This document shows, one piece after another, positions 13,801 to 28,800 of a stretch of DNA of 64,000 bases. Location: positions 62,001-126,000 of the forward strand of contig JAINVK010001250.1 of NCBI GenBank assembly GCA_030068075.1. The letters run 5' to 3'. Under the pieces are notes generated by a model that worked only from the letters and a program-made list of their open reading frames with translations, had not been told where the DNA came from and made no database searches. The DNA is from Paguma larvata. Its lineage: Eukaryota > Chordata > Mammalia > Carnivora > Viverridae. Made by a program: the position numbers and the translations under genes. Numbering within the stretch: position 1 is the first letter of the stretch; the number at the start of each line of letters is the position of its first letter.

Positions 13801-16800
13801 GGCCTCCCTAACCGTGCACCGGTCATCAGAAGAATGTGGGGTCCCCATGGTTGACGGGCGTGAAGATGGCATTCCCATGGTGATTTTAATTTGAGCGATC
13901 TGCTACTGTGATCCAGGAAGCTGAAGAATTTTAAATACCTAGACTGTTGTTGAATGGCCTTATATACTTCTTATCAGAATACCGTTATGCACAAGATACA
14001 CGCTTAGTAGCCGTACCTCTGGACTGAGGTGCGATAAGGTGAAGTTACAGTTAAAAGCACGAGGCCTAGAGACAGACTGGGCTCAGCACCCATCTCCGGC
14101 ATTGTGTGGCTCTGTGAGTCTCTGCCTCGGTTTCCTCAGCTCTAAAGTTGCAGTATGACGAATCACTACCTCATAGGCTGCTTAGGATGATTAAGTGGGA
14201 GAACATATATAAAGTGCCCCTGTTAAACACTGGCAGTAACTGTTGTTAACGACCCTAACCTCAGTTTCTCTAAAGTACCAGAGAGGCTGCTGTGTCATTC
14301 TCAGCCATGGCAGTTGGGGGTTAAAGGTTTATTCTAGGCACAGTTGGGGCACATACAACCTACCGACTAGCAGGAACAGCCACCCCTCCTCGTCTCATTC
14401 AGGAGCGAGTCTAGAAGGGGTGCTGGAGCCAGAAGTGCAGGGTCTCCTGATAAAGCAAAGCTTACCTTTGCCTGGACTCCTTTTGAATAATCCAAGTTTC
14501 TGCTTGTCTCAGGTTGTTAAAGGGGTACTTGTCTACTTGAGGAGCACAGGCTGGGGATTGGTAATGGGTGCATGAGCTGCATTGCCTCCTTGCTTCTGGG
14601 GGTCCCCAGGGGTTCATTGACCTACATACTTGGTTCCGTCTTGTTTTAAGATAAAGCTTTGGGAAGGGCTATTGTTCCCTATAACTTCTCTTCAAATAGT
14701 GACAGTCCAGGTAGTGAGAAATACCTGTATAATCACTTAGCATAAATATTTGACTGACTATAATTTTAGGAAAAAGTTTTATAAGGATTTATGTTAAATG
14801 CCTTTACTGTGTTGGTCGAGTGACTATATGTTGGTAATTTATTTTTCCTGAGGGAAAAGATTAGTATAAGGGCTGGCAAAAGACCCATAGCTTGTGATTT
14901 TTGTTATTAATTAATTTATTTTTTTTATTTCAGGGAATCCTTTAATCTGGCAAACATTCGAATCTAAGCCAACTGCCCCAGCTGTACCTAGTAAGTTTCT
15001 ATAATAGCCTCAGGGTTCAAAAGATATCTTAAAAGTACTAAAACCAATACGTAACTTATTATTTTTAGAGACTTTCCTTCGAAAACCAGTGTGTTTGGAG
15101 ATTATGTAATAATCTATTTTGATTCCTGGCTTTGACCTAATTCTAAAACCCATGACTGTAAATATCCATGCAATTTTGTGGTGATTAGGTTAGGGATGGC
15201 TACCCTAACCTACTATTTCTCGAGTCCCTGGATCAAGCAACAACTAAAAATTCTTTGGTGACCCCAGTTTGTACTTGTGGGTTTATGATGTGACTGTGTG
15301 TGGTGGCTGCCATGTTTTGGCATCGCTGAGACTCAGTGCTAGCAGGCTTTGGCCTGATGCTCCATCAGTCACTCCCTTGAGGTGGGCTCAGCATGTCTGT
15401 CTTTCAGAGCCATCAGGATTTGGCTATAATCCACAAAGACATAATCTGAAGAGTTTAGAAACAGAGTGTTTTCCTAATAATAGTTAAATAGTTGAAATAT
15501 TCTTATTATTCTTTTAGTCCATTCAGGAAAGTGTAGGGATGGAGGAAGTAAGGGAGCAGGTGATCCTGAACCAGAGAGGGCATGCGTGGGAACAGGGATC
15601 GGAATACCAGGGAAGGGGCCAGGCTGAGGCTGGGCGCCGAGTGACAGTACCATTCATGTGGGCCCAGGGTGGTAGTGATGAGCGTGTTTGGGCATGTGGC
15701 ACAATTGACTGGAAAATGCTAATGCTAACTGCTCAGTCTTCTCAGATGCTTCTGGAGGCCTCTTGATGTAAGTTGAGAAGTGCTGAGGAGGGAAGGGTAG
15801 TTTCGTGCCAAGAGTGGGGCTGAGGGGGTAGTAGAAGCTGGGCTTACATCTTAGAGAAAAAATGCATTTCATAGAAGGGTGACAAGGTTAAAAGGCATTA
15901 AATTGTTATTGTTCATACTTTGTACTTGGCACAATATTGGAACAATCTTGTGTTCCAATAAAACTTTATTTACAAAGACAGATGGTACACTAATATAGTC
16001 CATGGGTTATCCTTTTGCAAACCTCGATCTAGATTATGTAAGTTGCAAATGGCTTTGAGGGTCCTGTTTCCAGAATTGTTAGCAATTTACACATAGTTAG
16101 GAGTTGAACACTTTTGCCAATGGCTGTTGCAAATACAAAAATGTATGCCCACAAAGGAAGCTGATGTTTGTGGCCAGTGTTTTTCAGAGTAGGATTAGAA
16201 TGAAAGATCTACCGTAATAAGCTAGGGAAAGAGAAAACTAAAGAGACAAATACGTAGTCCAGAGAGGAACCTCAGGTAAGAATTGTCAAATATTGAAAGG
16301 GAGGCCTTGGAATCTAATTTTCTGAAGATATTTCAAAAGTAGAGAGCATTTCGTCTTACTTGACTCAGACTTCTCTCTAAAGGCTTTGACTGAGTTAACG
16401 CCTTCTCACAACGTGTTCCAGTCCAGTGAAAATCTAAATTGGAAATTGGAAATCTAAAATTTATTGTACATGAACCTTCATATCAGCGTTATTCACAACA
16501 GCCAAAAAGTAGAAACACCCAAATACCCATCTCTAATGAATGGATATATAAAGTGTGGTCTGACCATACAGTGCAATGTTACTTGACCGTGAAACTACAT
16601 GCTGATGCTGACACGCTACGTGCACCATGGATGAACTTCGAAAACGTGGTTCTAAGTGAAAGAAGTCATTTAAAAAGGACCGCCATGTTTGAGTCCATCT
16701 TATATGAAATGCCCAGATTAGGCAAATCCATAGAGACAGAAAGGGGATCAGTGCTTGCCAGGGACCATGGCTAATGGGGGTTTTGGGTGCGTGTGATGAA

Positions 16801-19800
16801 AATGTTCTAACATTATTAGGTAGTGGTTATGGTTGCACAGCTCTGACTTCACTAAACACCACTGAATTCTGTATTTTTCAAAGGGCAAACCGTATTTCAG
16901 TAAAGCTGTGAAAGAGAATTGGTTTAGGTTAGCTGGTGACTGTCACCTGAAACATTTGTCCCTTATGATCTGTACACATCTTGACTGGTTGGGGGAGCGC
17001 TCGATTATCATCCAGTTGAGATGCTTATTGCTTCCATTATGGGACCTGTGAGCTTTCTCTCTTTACGCTGTTTCAGTGACCGCCTCGGCCCCACAGACTT
17101 TGGACGCTAAATCAAGTCTCACAATGGCACATGGTAAGTTTCAGCCAAGTCTCAGCATTTTATGTGCAGTTTCTGCCCCGAGTTAGAGAACTTATTAACT
17201 AAAAGTGCTTCTGTGGGGGTAATTATGCAAAACAGAAGAGATTTTAGCGAATGCAAAACAGTTAATAGAACTACAGCCTTCGTATGTAATATTATCGTAA
17301 ACTGTGACTATACCTACTGAAGTCTGTGTATAGATTGCTGGACTCACAAGCAGAGATGTTAACTTTGAGTCGTACTTTGATTATGTGTGATTTTGGGTGG
17401 AAAGTAGTAGGTGTTGGGTAGGAAGGTGATTTTCTACTAGACCAGCCAACCAGCACTTGCCACAGGGCGTGTGTGACTGTTTTTATAACTTTCAATGTGG
17501 CAGCAAGCCACCTTTTTTAAACAAACAGTTTCAGCGATTGGTTGGAAAAATCTAGAGAAGACATGTGATGGAAACCAAAGGGAGAAGTAGGAACCCCTGG
17601 AGGAAGTCACTGCCAGGAATCAGTTCTTGGACCAGGGCGCAAGGATGATAATGGTTAATTACATGATCCGATCGATTGGGTGAAGTTTGTAGCCATATTT
17701 TATTTTTCTGCTAAAGCGCTTACAGTTTTTGTAAGCATGTTTTTAGTGCATTGTTTTCCCGTGGTCACCTGTGTATTAACTGAATTAAAATGGGAGGGGG
17801 ATCAACTTTTTTCTGCCTTCTTATCTACAAACGCTTCTGGAATGTAAATGATTCTTCATTCCATTTTAGTTAGACTTAAACCCATGGTCAGTCCAGTCAG
17901 GCTTCGTGTCTTCCAAAATGTTGTGGTTCATATTATCGTGGCCTTATCTTCTTTGCTAACTGATGGACTCATGAAGTGTTTATTGCCCCTTACTTTTTTT
18001 CCAAAGGTCATTTCAGGCGGGTCGGTACCCTTGAGCATATGTGTTCACAGTATGTGATGCATAAACCCCCTAGTTAGTGGATGTTATTATTTACAAGTAT
18101 TTAGAAACATGCAGGGTTCTCCCTCTGGGCCAGAGAGAGAAACGTATGTTGCATCTATGTAAATTTGCTTTAATATTGAATAGACAGGAAAATTTCACCT
18201 GGCAGTCGCTCTCTATTTGTATTCTTTGTCCTGGGTCTAAAATCTCTGTCTTGCCTTCTATTTCGGGGTTGATTTTTACAATGCATTGCTGACTGCCTCT
18301 CTGTACTTCCACAGCGGGCTATAGTTGCTTTTTCTGTCTGTTGCTACTTTGTTATCATTAGCCTTTTGTGTGATACTTCAGTATCTGAGGTCTGTATTTT
18401 CTTTGTTTTATATTTTTGGCACCCTATAAAGGACTCCTATAGTAAGTATGTTTAGCTGACTGGAGTTAATTCAAGAGTCCATCAGTTTCAAAGCACTGTG
18501 TTCCTTATGGACTTTGCCCTGATTGGAGCTGGGCTGCATGAACCAGCCATGCCCCCTCGTTGGCATCTGCTGGGATTAAAATGCTAGTTTTAAATGCCAG
18601 CCAGACCTGGCATGAGGCCTGCAGTCTTTGGATTGGGATCTGAGCTGATTTGTGAGCATCTCAATGGGCAGGAGCAAGGAGGAGGCTAGTACGGGGGCCC
18701 ACTGACCTGCCTTCCACCCCCAGCCATGGCAGTGTCCCCAACTGTGGGGGCGGGGGAGGGGGCACGGAGAGTTAGCCCGTATTGCATAACATTATTTAGC
18801 CCGATTACCTCTGTCTTTCCTTTTGTTCCATCTCAGAGCTCGACAGGGTTCTTTACCATGAGAAATGTCATGATTACTCACTGTTTTAGGTTAGAGATTT
18901 ACAGGCGGGAGGTTAGTGGGCAGTGCTCTTAGACAACCGCCGTGAGAGAAGACGTGGGTGGAAGGGTACGCTGAACCCGGATACAGCTGCCGCGGAGGCC
19001 TCGGCCGATCTCACCGGGAGCTTTAGAGCTGGGATGGGCACTTGAGAATTTTCCTGGATCGAGCAATCAGTTACAAGGTGTGGGTTGTCCCAGGGAGGAG
19101 GCAGGGGTGTAGGCCACTCCTTTCAGCCAAGACAAAGCAAAAAGTAGAAGCGAAAGGGAACAGGAACGCACTACATGTGAATTAATGGTGCGGATGAATT
19201 ATGTGGCTGAGCATAGAGTATGCAGAAGAGATTTGAAGGAAGCGAGGTTGGTTGAGACTGTTATGGCAAGCACGATGTGCCAGACTATAGCTGTTCAGGC
19301 CATTCTTGTGACATTATGTAGCTTCTGAATGTTCTTGAGGCTGGGCGTGGCCAGACTTGGAGGGCTGGGCTTGGGGAAACTTAGGCTGACCAGAGTGTAT
19401 TCAAAGAATCAAAGCTGGAGAGACCAGCTGGGGGTCGAGTAGGGGTCTGCAGGAGACTCTTCACCCAGGAATTGGGGTTGAGGTTTTGAAACAAGAGGGA
19501 GCAGACATACCAGCCGTTCCAGGGAACTGGCGGGCAGGTGCAGGTGCAGGTGATTCAGGCAAGGGAAGGGTTAAGAACACGGTGCGTTCACAGAGAGCGT
19601 GCCAGTTAGAGAACTCTGGAAGACAGACACAGCCACTGCCAGTAGGAGGGCGCTATGGCTTCGTGGCCGAGAGCCTGGACCCTGAAGGGAAGCAGGCAGT
19701 CTGGATTCCTAGTTGACTCATGAAGCCATAGGTTTGGGTCTCCTCGCCTGACAAATGGGGAGAGCAGTAATGGCTACTTTGGTGGGCTCTGGCGAGGATC

Positions 19801-22800
19801 GAATGAAGCGGGACCTTTGGAACTGCAGCCGCTGAGCAAGCCCCGGCCAAACGTTAGCTTCTGGGGTGCAGCTGACAAGGGCCAGAGGGCTGGATGGAGA
19901 TCCGGGAGTCTGTCTTCTGGAGGTTATGGTAGGAGGCTGACATAAGGGTTTGTCTGGAAGCCTCTGGAGAGTTCGGAGGGGAGAGATTGCAGTCTTCCCG
20001 TATACCGGATCTCACCCTGGAGCTCTCAAACCAGGAACTGGGTCGTGTGGAGGCTGAACCTGTGCCTTTTAAGGCATAAGGATGACAGGCCCTTCTCTCC
20101 ACACTCGGACTGTGTGGGGAGCTGGGGTCTGGTGGACCTCACTTCCTTTATTGTAGGAGCCTGGCTTCCTGCCCCTAGAACCCTGTCCTCTGCCCCACAG
20201 CAGCCAAGGTCACAGTTTGGAAGATTTGTCCTGACTCCAGAGAAATAAGTCCTAAGACGATCTCTGTAATATAATGATAATAAATATGCATATGATAGTT
20301 TGGGGAGATTTTAGGGAGCTTCTCCTTATAACTTTATTTTTGTCATTTTCATGAAGTATAATAAAACATATACCATGTGACTTTAAAAATTACAATTAGC
20401 TTTGCTCCTAAAATCCCTCTTTTCAGCAATTCAAACTAGTAAATAGTCTATTTGTGTAACTTTACTTTTTAATTTTTAAAATATTTTACTGAGGTATAAT
20501 TGACCTATAACATGCATCAGGTGTACAACATAATGATTTGGTATTTGTGTATGTTGTGAAATGATCACCACAGGGTCTAGTTAACATCCATCACCACACT
20601 TAATTACAGGGCTTTTTCTCTATTTATTTAACTTTAAAATCTTGCTGCCGAATAACAAAGCACACTTCTGATGTTCGGCAGGCGTGGTCCACGTTTGGAA
20701 TTAAATGCTTCTTTGTGTGATCATGTTCATGTTTCACAATTAAAGTTGACTACTATTTACTAATAGCCTGTGTTCCAAAAGTTCATTGGAAGGTAGTTTA
20801 AAATGCATTTCTCCCAGTCAAGGTTAGATAGATTGACTCGGTTGCTGAATAAGCTGTAAGAGCCTATTTATATATACTTAAGTACAGTATATATGTATTT
20901 ATTTGTGTTTACCTGTACGTACGTGCGTATATTTGTAGATGCCTAAAACAGAGTACCAGAAATACCCTTCAGTAAATTAAATCTAGAACATCTGAGTAGG
21001 GGGTATTAAATCTGAGAGAATCAACAAACTGGTAGGCACTCAGTAATTGTTGGCCGTTACTACCTTCCAGGTCACCCACTCTGGTGTCTGGTGGTGGAAT
21101 GGAATGGCCTCCGCCTCATGGGTGCGGGTGGAGAGCTCCCTGGGGAGGTGCCCCGAAACAGTCTCCAAGCTGAAGACAATGAAGCACGCGATCGCTAAGC
21201 TAGACCCCTGGTTGCATTTTATCCTATGTCCGAAGGCTGACTGTTTGACGCCCAAACCTGACCTTCCCTGGGAAGGAACTTTCCCTCTGGTGATGCGATG
21301 GCGTTTGGCTGCCTGCAGGGTTCCTAGTGCACAGTTAGGTTACCCTGGGAAGTCACCCGGAGGCCTCATCCCCCCCAGGGCCCTGTTCCGGGGTGGGATA
21401 GGAAACAGCCCGCCTTCACGTGCCGTCTGTCCGCAGCCTTGCCTTGGTGGCTCTCCCGGAGTGGAAGCAGGTGTTGGACCATGGTTTGGGGGCACAGAGG
21501 TGTGTAAGGATGGGGTCTTAGTCCTCCTGCTGACTCACAAGCCACCCGTCCTCCCCAATCCTGGTCCTCCCACTTAAAGGCCCTGGGGCTAGTGAGAAGT
21601 GGGAATCCCAGGGCCTCGGGCATTTTAAACTATTTTTATATTTGGAACTGAAATCGTTTCATGAATTTTCTCTTTAGCCACCAGGTCCGAATACTTTGTA
21701 AGTTAAGTATTTGGGGGGATAAGTGAAGAAGACCTTTTGCCCGTGTCCTTGAGCGTTAAAGGAATCGCATCGGGCACAAAGTTGCTGAATGAGAAACGGG
21801 GTGTAATTATTTGAAAATATAATTTCCCAAGGGGGACTTAATGGAAAAGATGTGGAAAGAGAAGATGACACGAAAAAGTGACCAACTTTAATGACCGCCT
21901 CCGTATGTTTTTCCCAGCAAATCCTGGTACTTGGGTCCTGATTAAAATACTGTGGAACTATATAGCTCTCAAAGTTGTTTGAAAGGAAACTAATTTTACT
22001 TTGCTGTTGTCCTGTTTGTACTGTTCTTGTTTTTCCTCATCAATAGAACAGGCATTCCCACCGCACATACTGGAACCAATAGAAGAGCTTTCAGAGGAAG
22101 AAAAAGGTAACCAAGGACTCCATCAGGGTTCTGACCTGCGTAGACTCTACTTAGATGCTAAAATGCACGCTTGAGAATCCGATCCAGTGGGTTTTGCCAC
22201 ACCATATCAAAATTAGGGAAGGCAGTTAGGATTATGTTTTCAGTGTATCTGTAGTTATCTATCATCATAAGATTCCTTTAACATGCCGTCATATTTTCTT
22301 TCTTAGCATTCTTTCTGCATTCTTAGCATCCGAATAAGACATTTTTGTGTCATCTGTGTGCCTGATGATAACAAAAATATTCATCACCCCGTAGGTATTT
22401 CTAACATCCTGGATCTGGGAAAAGAGTGGGTGAAGTATCCACTTCAAAATTATTTGAATAGCAAGAAAACGGTAATATTTAAGCTCTCACTGTCGAATAT
22501 TTAGGTGCAAGATAATATCTTTGTGGTGAAATTTGGGAGCTGTTCAAGGTTTGGGGAGATAATTAAAGTGATTGTTGCATCTTCATTTGGCAGTTCTCAA
22601 AGTGGCTCTCTGTCCGCTAATTTTGAAGTTCGAAAAGTGTTCCACATTATTAAGAGTATTTTCTAATGCCAGACTTGTAGGTCCTAAAACCATTATATCT
22701 GAATCCGTTTGTTGTCATTTTCTCCTTAACAATGATACCGCTTGACCATTTATCACCTCTTCAGGAGAAGGCAAATTGTTGATATCGATATGGATTCTGG

Positions 22801-25800
22801 TCTTACCATTTGTGTTAAAATTAAAAAAATTTTTTAATTTTTTTTTAATCTTTATTTTTGAGAGAGAGAGAGAGAGGGACAAAGCATAAGTTGGGGAGGG
22901 GCAGAGAGAGAGGGAGACACAGAATCCGAAGCAGGCTCCAGGCTTTGAGCTGTAAGAACAGAGCCCGACGCAAGGCTCGACCTCATGAAACGTGAGATTG
23001 TGACCTGAGCTGAAGTTGGAGGCTTAACTGACTGAGCCACCTAGAGGCCCCCAGAATTAAAATTATATATTCCAACTTTTAAATTCTTAATAGTTGTTAT
23101 AACTTCTTCTGTGTTCTCTAGACAACTTTTTCCTAATTGTTTAGAGATTGAGAAGTGACTAAATCAGGCACATTTATATAACCTACGCATTGTGCATTTT
23201 CTTTTTTTTTTATAATTTTTTTAACGTTTATTTATTTTTGAGAGACAGAGACAGAGTGTGAGCAGGGTAAGGGCAGAGAGAGAGGCAGACACAGAATCCG
23301 AGGCAGGCTCCAGGCTCTGAGCCATCAGCACAGAGCCCGACGCAGGGCTTGAACTCACAGACCGTGAGATCGTGACCTGAGCCGAAGTCGGCCACTTAAC
23401 CGACTGAGCCACCCAGACGCCCCCGCAATGTGTATTTTCAATTGGCTTTCAAGTAACATGCTTTCTCCTTCTGCCGTGTCATTTACTGATGTCTGGAACA
23501 CAAACTGTCTTATTTTCGGCAGCATCAGGAGGTTTATGGAAAGGGTCCAAAATTTTAAACTGGAGCCTCAAATCATATGGTTCACACGCATTTAAAAATT
23601 GAGTCCAGTTCCTCTAGGTTCCGAGAGGAGTCCTGCTTTGTCCACCCTCTCTTGGGACCCCGCTTCTACCTACCGCATCGTTCTTCATCTGCTTCTTTCA
23701 GAATTCTTCCACACAGACCATGTAGGGTGTGAGTTTGGGATCCCCGGCAGCAAACACCATCATTGGTTGTGTTGCCACATGCGGGGAACCAGACCAGGAA
23801 AGAAAATAATCCTCGCCACCCTCCACTGCACTCAGACACAGCTCTGGTGGGACATAGGAGAGGGGTGGGGACCACCAGAATGCCCTGAGTCCCAAGCACA
23901 CTCTTATAGAAGCCAGTGACCCAGTGAGTCCTTCCAGTGCCTCTGTGGAACCAGCGTGCCGGGAGCAGATTAATTGCCATCAATAAATTCCTCAGCTGTG
24001 CTAACCTTTTGCAGATGATGTCTGTACAGCTAAATTTTGGCAGCGGTTTGTTTGCAAAGTGCTGTGGCTGTTACCAAGAAGTAACGCATGCATGGCTATT
24101 TCTGCGTCCGTACTTCTTTGACAGTCCCTGAGACGCATATTGGATCTTGGTGTTCTATAGGACGTTAGGATGCGAGGGCCAGGAGGGGGCTCAGGGGCCG
24201 TTTACTTGTTCAGAAACTTGGAACACGGGGATTGGGAGCTTGCCCCAAACTGCTGAGCTTCATTAGTGACGGGGCTGGAACTCAAGTCTAGGTGTTCTGC
24301 TTTCCGTAGTTGAATGCAAGGAACCAAGTGATAGAGGCAGGCTGGTCCAGGACTGGTGGGGTGCCCTCGGAGCAGTCTCTTTACCTCTCTGTTTTTAGTG
24401 TCTTCAGGTGAACAATGAGAAAATTAATTACTGGATGATGAAGTCCCTCCCGACTTTCCAGAATTTCCAACAGAAATTCTGTTTTGGTTTTTGTGTTTTA
24501 CTGTTTGCTTTGCACTGCAATTATTCCAGTACCATGAATGGTATGTCATAAGTCTGATATAACTGATCATTTGTGTGGGCTGTTATCCACTGGCCACCTG
24601 CCTTAATATTTTTTTTAATGTTTATTTATTTTTTTGAGAGAGAGGGAGTGGGGAGGGGCAGAGACAGAGGGAGACGCAGGATCCAGGCTCTGAGCTGTCG
24701 GCACAGAGCCTGACATGAGGCTCAAACTCAACAAACGGCAAGATCATGACCTAAGCTGAAGTCAGATGCTTAACCGACTGAGCCACCCAGGCGCTCCATG
24801 CCTTAAATATTTTAATGAGAGGGAATGCTGATCTCTAGAAAGTTTCGTCTGATTGATCTTGTTAGTAATATGTGCTTTAATTAAAATCTTCAGCTGTGAT
24901 TGGCTTTCAAGTGATTAATTCCACCTTTACATAAAAACTTGTTTTCTCCTGTTCACTCTATATTCTTTCTCTTGCTTCCGTTGGCCAGTCTCAGCCGTCT
25001 GAGAGTCCTTCCTACCGAGAGTTTTCTAATTATTCATGAATGAATCCAAAGCAAGCGTCAACATACAAAGTGAATTTGAGGACAGAGGGAACTGTTTAAT
25101 CTGCAGTCATTTTGGGAAACTCAGTCATCAGAATGAACACCAGGGTTGAGAGGGATGAACCCAGACCAGCCAGCAAACAAATTCAGTTCACTTGACCCCA
25201 GTCCTGGCCAGTCCTGGAGGAGATAGAACCTGGAGCCTCTCTGGCTGGGCTTCTGCGCAGTTCCTTTTAGGTCCTGGATACTAACCCCAAAATGACCTTT
25301 GCAAACAGGGCGGGAGGTGTGCCTGTTTCAGTGGTAGCGCCGTGACCCCCAGGCCGTCTCTCGGTCATTTTAGCCCTAGATGGTTGTACACTTGAGGGCC
25401 AACTAGCAGCCAGCGCCAGCATATGGCCACAGCTGCAGCTGAGCCCTCTGGATTTTGATGTATTATCCGTTCCTAGGACAAAAGTGCCTTTTTTTTTTCT
25501 TTTACGTTTATTTGTTTTTGAGAGAAAGAGAGTGGGACCGAGGAGGGGCAGAGAGAGAGGGAGAACAGAATCTGAAGCAGGCTCCAGGCTCTGAGCTGTC
25601 AGCACAGAGCCCGATGAGGGGCTCGAAATCACAGACCGGACGGTGAGATTATGACCTGAGCTGAAGTCTGACGCTTAACGCTTAACCGCTTAACTGACCA
25701 GCCACCCAGGCCTCCCAGAAGTGTTTTTTTTTTTTTTCTTAAGGTGGCTCCAAAATACTGGAGAAACATTGGTGGGAAAACAGCACGAATGCTGAGAATA

Positions 25801-28800
25801 TAAAATTCGAGGTTACTTCTGACTTTTATTAATATATAATCTTACAAAATTTCATAATTTCAGTTTAGCAAGCCGCAGCAGCAAAGCATAGAAAAGCGTT
25901 ATCATGCAGGACCTTTCCTCCTATTTAATGTACACATCGTAATTCAACTAATTTGCTGTCAGCAAAACCGATTATTAATGAGCAGACATAGTCTTTACCT
26001 GCTGGGCTCGCACTAAGGTTTAGAGGACATATGAACCACAGGGCATTTTGTTGAGGATCTTCTGTCAATCTGGGTGCCGTGGGACCCTAAACCCCCCAGG
26101 GACTGAGGTGGGTGAGGGAAGAATGGGTGTCCGTGGGGCCCCTGCAGCCCCAAACCTGCTAGGTGCTGGCCTCCAGTGCCACCCTTGTTGGGTGAGACGC
26201 CCCTGTTTGGAGAATAGACTCCAAAATGACAGCACTGTTATGTTCTCTCAGGTCTGACTCGGGACATTTGCTGAGGGTCTGAACAGCCCAGTACGGAGCC
26301 TGTTACGTCAAACTCTCAGCTCCTTTGACGTAGGACTCAGTTCTTCAGGGTCCTGTGGTCATGCCCCGTCTCCAAACGCTCTTGACTAGACATTTGTTTA
26401 CTCGGGGAATAAAAGAGGAACAGGGAAGGAAAAGCTAGAATCTGGCCTATTGTTTTTTTCGTTGCTTTTAATTACAAAGGCTCTTTTGAACAGAACGTAC
26501 TTTTCCCAAGACTTGTATTAACCTCTTTTTCATTTTGGTCAATATTTTGGGAGGGATTATAATTTTCGTATTTTGAAATTTTGTATAAACTTCTACTGAA
26601 TTGATTAAATAAAAACCTAATTGTTTAATGTAAATTGGACTTCTTCATAAAATGATACATAAATTCTAACTGAATTTAAGACAAATGAATTCTTCAGAAA
26701 GTAGCAAAATAATATTAGGATAAACCATTGAACTTCTGAAGAATTTACTTTTTCTACTATGCTTTTATAGAGACATTTCTCTTGCATTATTTATCTAGAT
26801 ATAATTCAGTTAGGTGGTGAAGAGTCTTTCAAGACACCGAAGTTTTTTTTTTTAAATGTTTGTTTATTTATTTTGAGAGAGAGAATGAGCATGAGCAGTG
26901 GAGGGGCAGAGAAAGAGGGAGAGAGAGAATCCCAAGCAGGCTCTGCACTGTCAGTACATAACTAGACAAACTTAAAATAATCTTGTTTTAAAAGTTGTGA
27001 CACTTCAGCATTGTATATTGTACTTGAATGACCAAACAACTCAAAAACTTTAACACATTACAAAATGCTTGCTTGCTGTTTAAAAGTGGTGTTTCACCAT
27101 TTTCTGCTTAGAGATTTTATGTATTTGTTTCTTTTCTTTCTTTTTTAAATTTAAATCCAAGTTCGTTAAGATACAGTGTAGAATTGGCTTCAGAAGTAGA
27201 ATCCAGCGATTCATCACATACATATAACATCCGGCTCATCACAAGTGTCCTCCTTACCGTCTGTCGCCCATTTAGCCCATCCTCCACCCCCCCACCACCT
27301 CCAGCACCCCTCAGTTTCTTCCCTGTATCTAAGAGTCTCATGGTTTGCCTCCCTCTCTGTTTTTATCTTATTTTTCCTTACCTTCCCCTATGTTCAATCT
27401 GTTTTGTTTCTTAAATTCCACATGCGAATGCAATCATTTGATACTTCTTTTTCTCCAACAGACTTATTTCGCTTAGCACAATACACTCTAGTTCAGGAAT
27501 ATTCGTTTAATTTTTTAACACACTTTGTAAACCTTATTTCAGGAAGGGAGAATGAACAGAAATTAAATAACAAGATACATTTAAGGAAAACTTTGAAGAA
27601 TAACCCTTCCCTCAATAAGGAAATCAGAAACGTATTGGAGCAGAGTTTGCTGGAGAAACTGGAAACCTTAGGGATTAATGCGGTAAGCTCATTCATTTCA
27701 GGAACATTTGTTGGTTGTGCATTATTTTGCTTTCTCAGTGGGAAAGGATCAGAGAAGAGAAGAAGGCATGTATGTTCTGTCCTTGTGGATTCATTCTGTC
27801 CTGATGGCCCACCTTGCATTGTTGGTTAGTCAGACAGAGACAGACAGACAGGCAGACACACACATACACACACTCTCTGTGCATTCGGTGCTGGCATTCA
27901 CAGTCTAGCACTGGTCATGTAGAGTCATACACACATCCTCTGTCCCACTACCCTGGGAGCGCCTTTCGAGGCCAGAATAGTGTGTTGGCATATGTTAGGG
28001 CATCCACTTACCTCACACATGGCCGTTAGGTCATCTTCCCTAATCATTAGGTAAAGCCCTAATGATTAAACATCGTAATTGATTTGTTACTCCTTTGTGG
28101 CAGGTATTTGTTTCTTTATCAGATTATATGTAAGTCAGTAGCAAAAGGTTGGCACAGTTTTTGCTGATGAATGTTCATGAAACGAAGAACATGCTAGGAT
28201 AATTAGGTTAACGTTCTATTTCTTCAGGATATACGTGGTATCCCAAGTGATCACTTCAGTAGAGTGCTAAGAACTGTGGAATCAGCAAGACATGAACGAG
28301 AAAGGCAAATACCCAACATTCAGCAAATTCGAGAATTCCTTGAACATGAGGTCAGCTGTAAAATTGAGGAGAGAACCTTACTGTTTCCAGGTAAGCCCAG
28401 TAACTGACTGCCGTTGCATTTCGGCACGTAGGAGTGAAATCCGATTACCCTTCACAAACTCTGGAACTTGATTGGCAAGTCGAATACCATTTGAACCATT
28501 ATATGTTGGGTCTTGGATTTTATTTTCATATTAAAAATTGCCTGTGGTGTGGACTCTAGACCCAAGAGACAAGCTCGCTGGTTTCAGCCGCCAGTGTAGA
28601 CAGTATTGTGGTATTTTCTTCTGCTTTTCACTTACTGATCATCAAGGTAGTGAAGACTCATGAATGGTAATACTGTTCCAGATAAGTATGGTGCTTCTCA
28701 AGTGGATACCCTTTCAACTGGAGAAATACCCAAGGCGGTAGTACCACTTCCTCCCAAAAGCAGACAATTGGTTAGACAAAGACCTGTTTTCACCGATAGG

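Noticed and set aside
16439..16774. A 111-codon + strand frame
   Set aside because: It lies in an old L1 3' fragment (LINE ORF2-like text).
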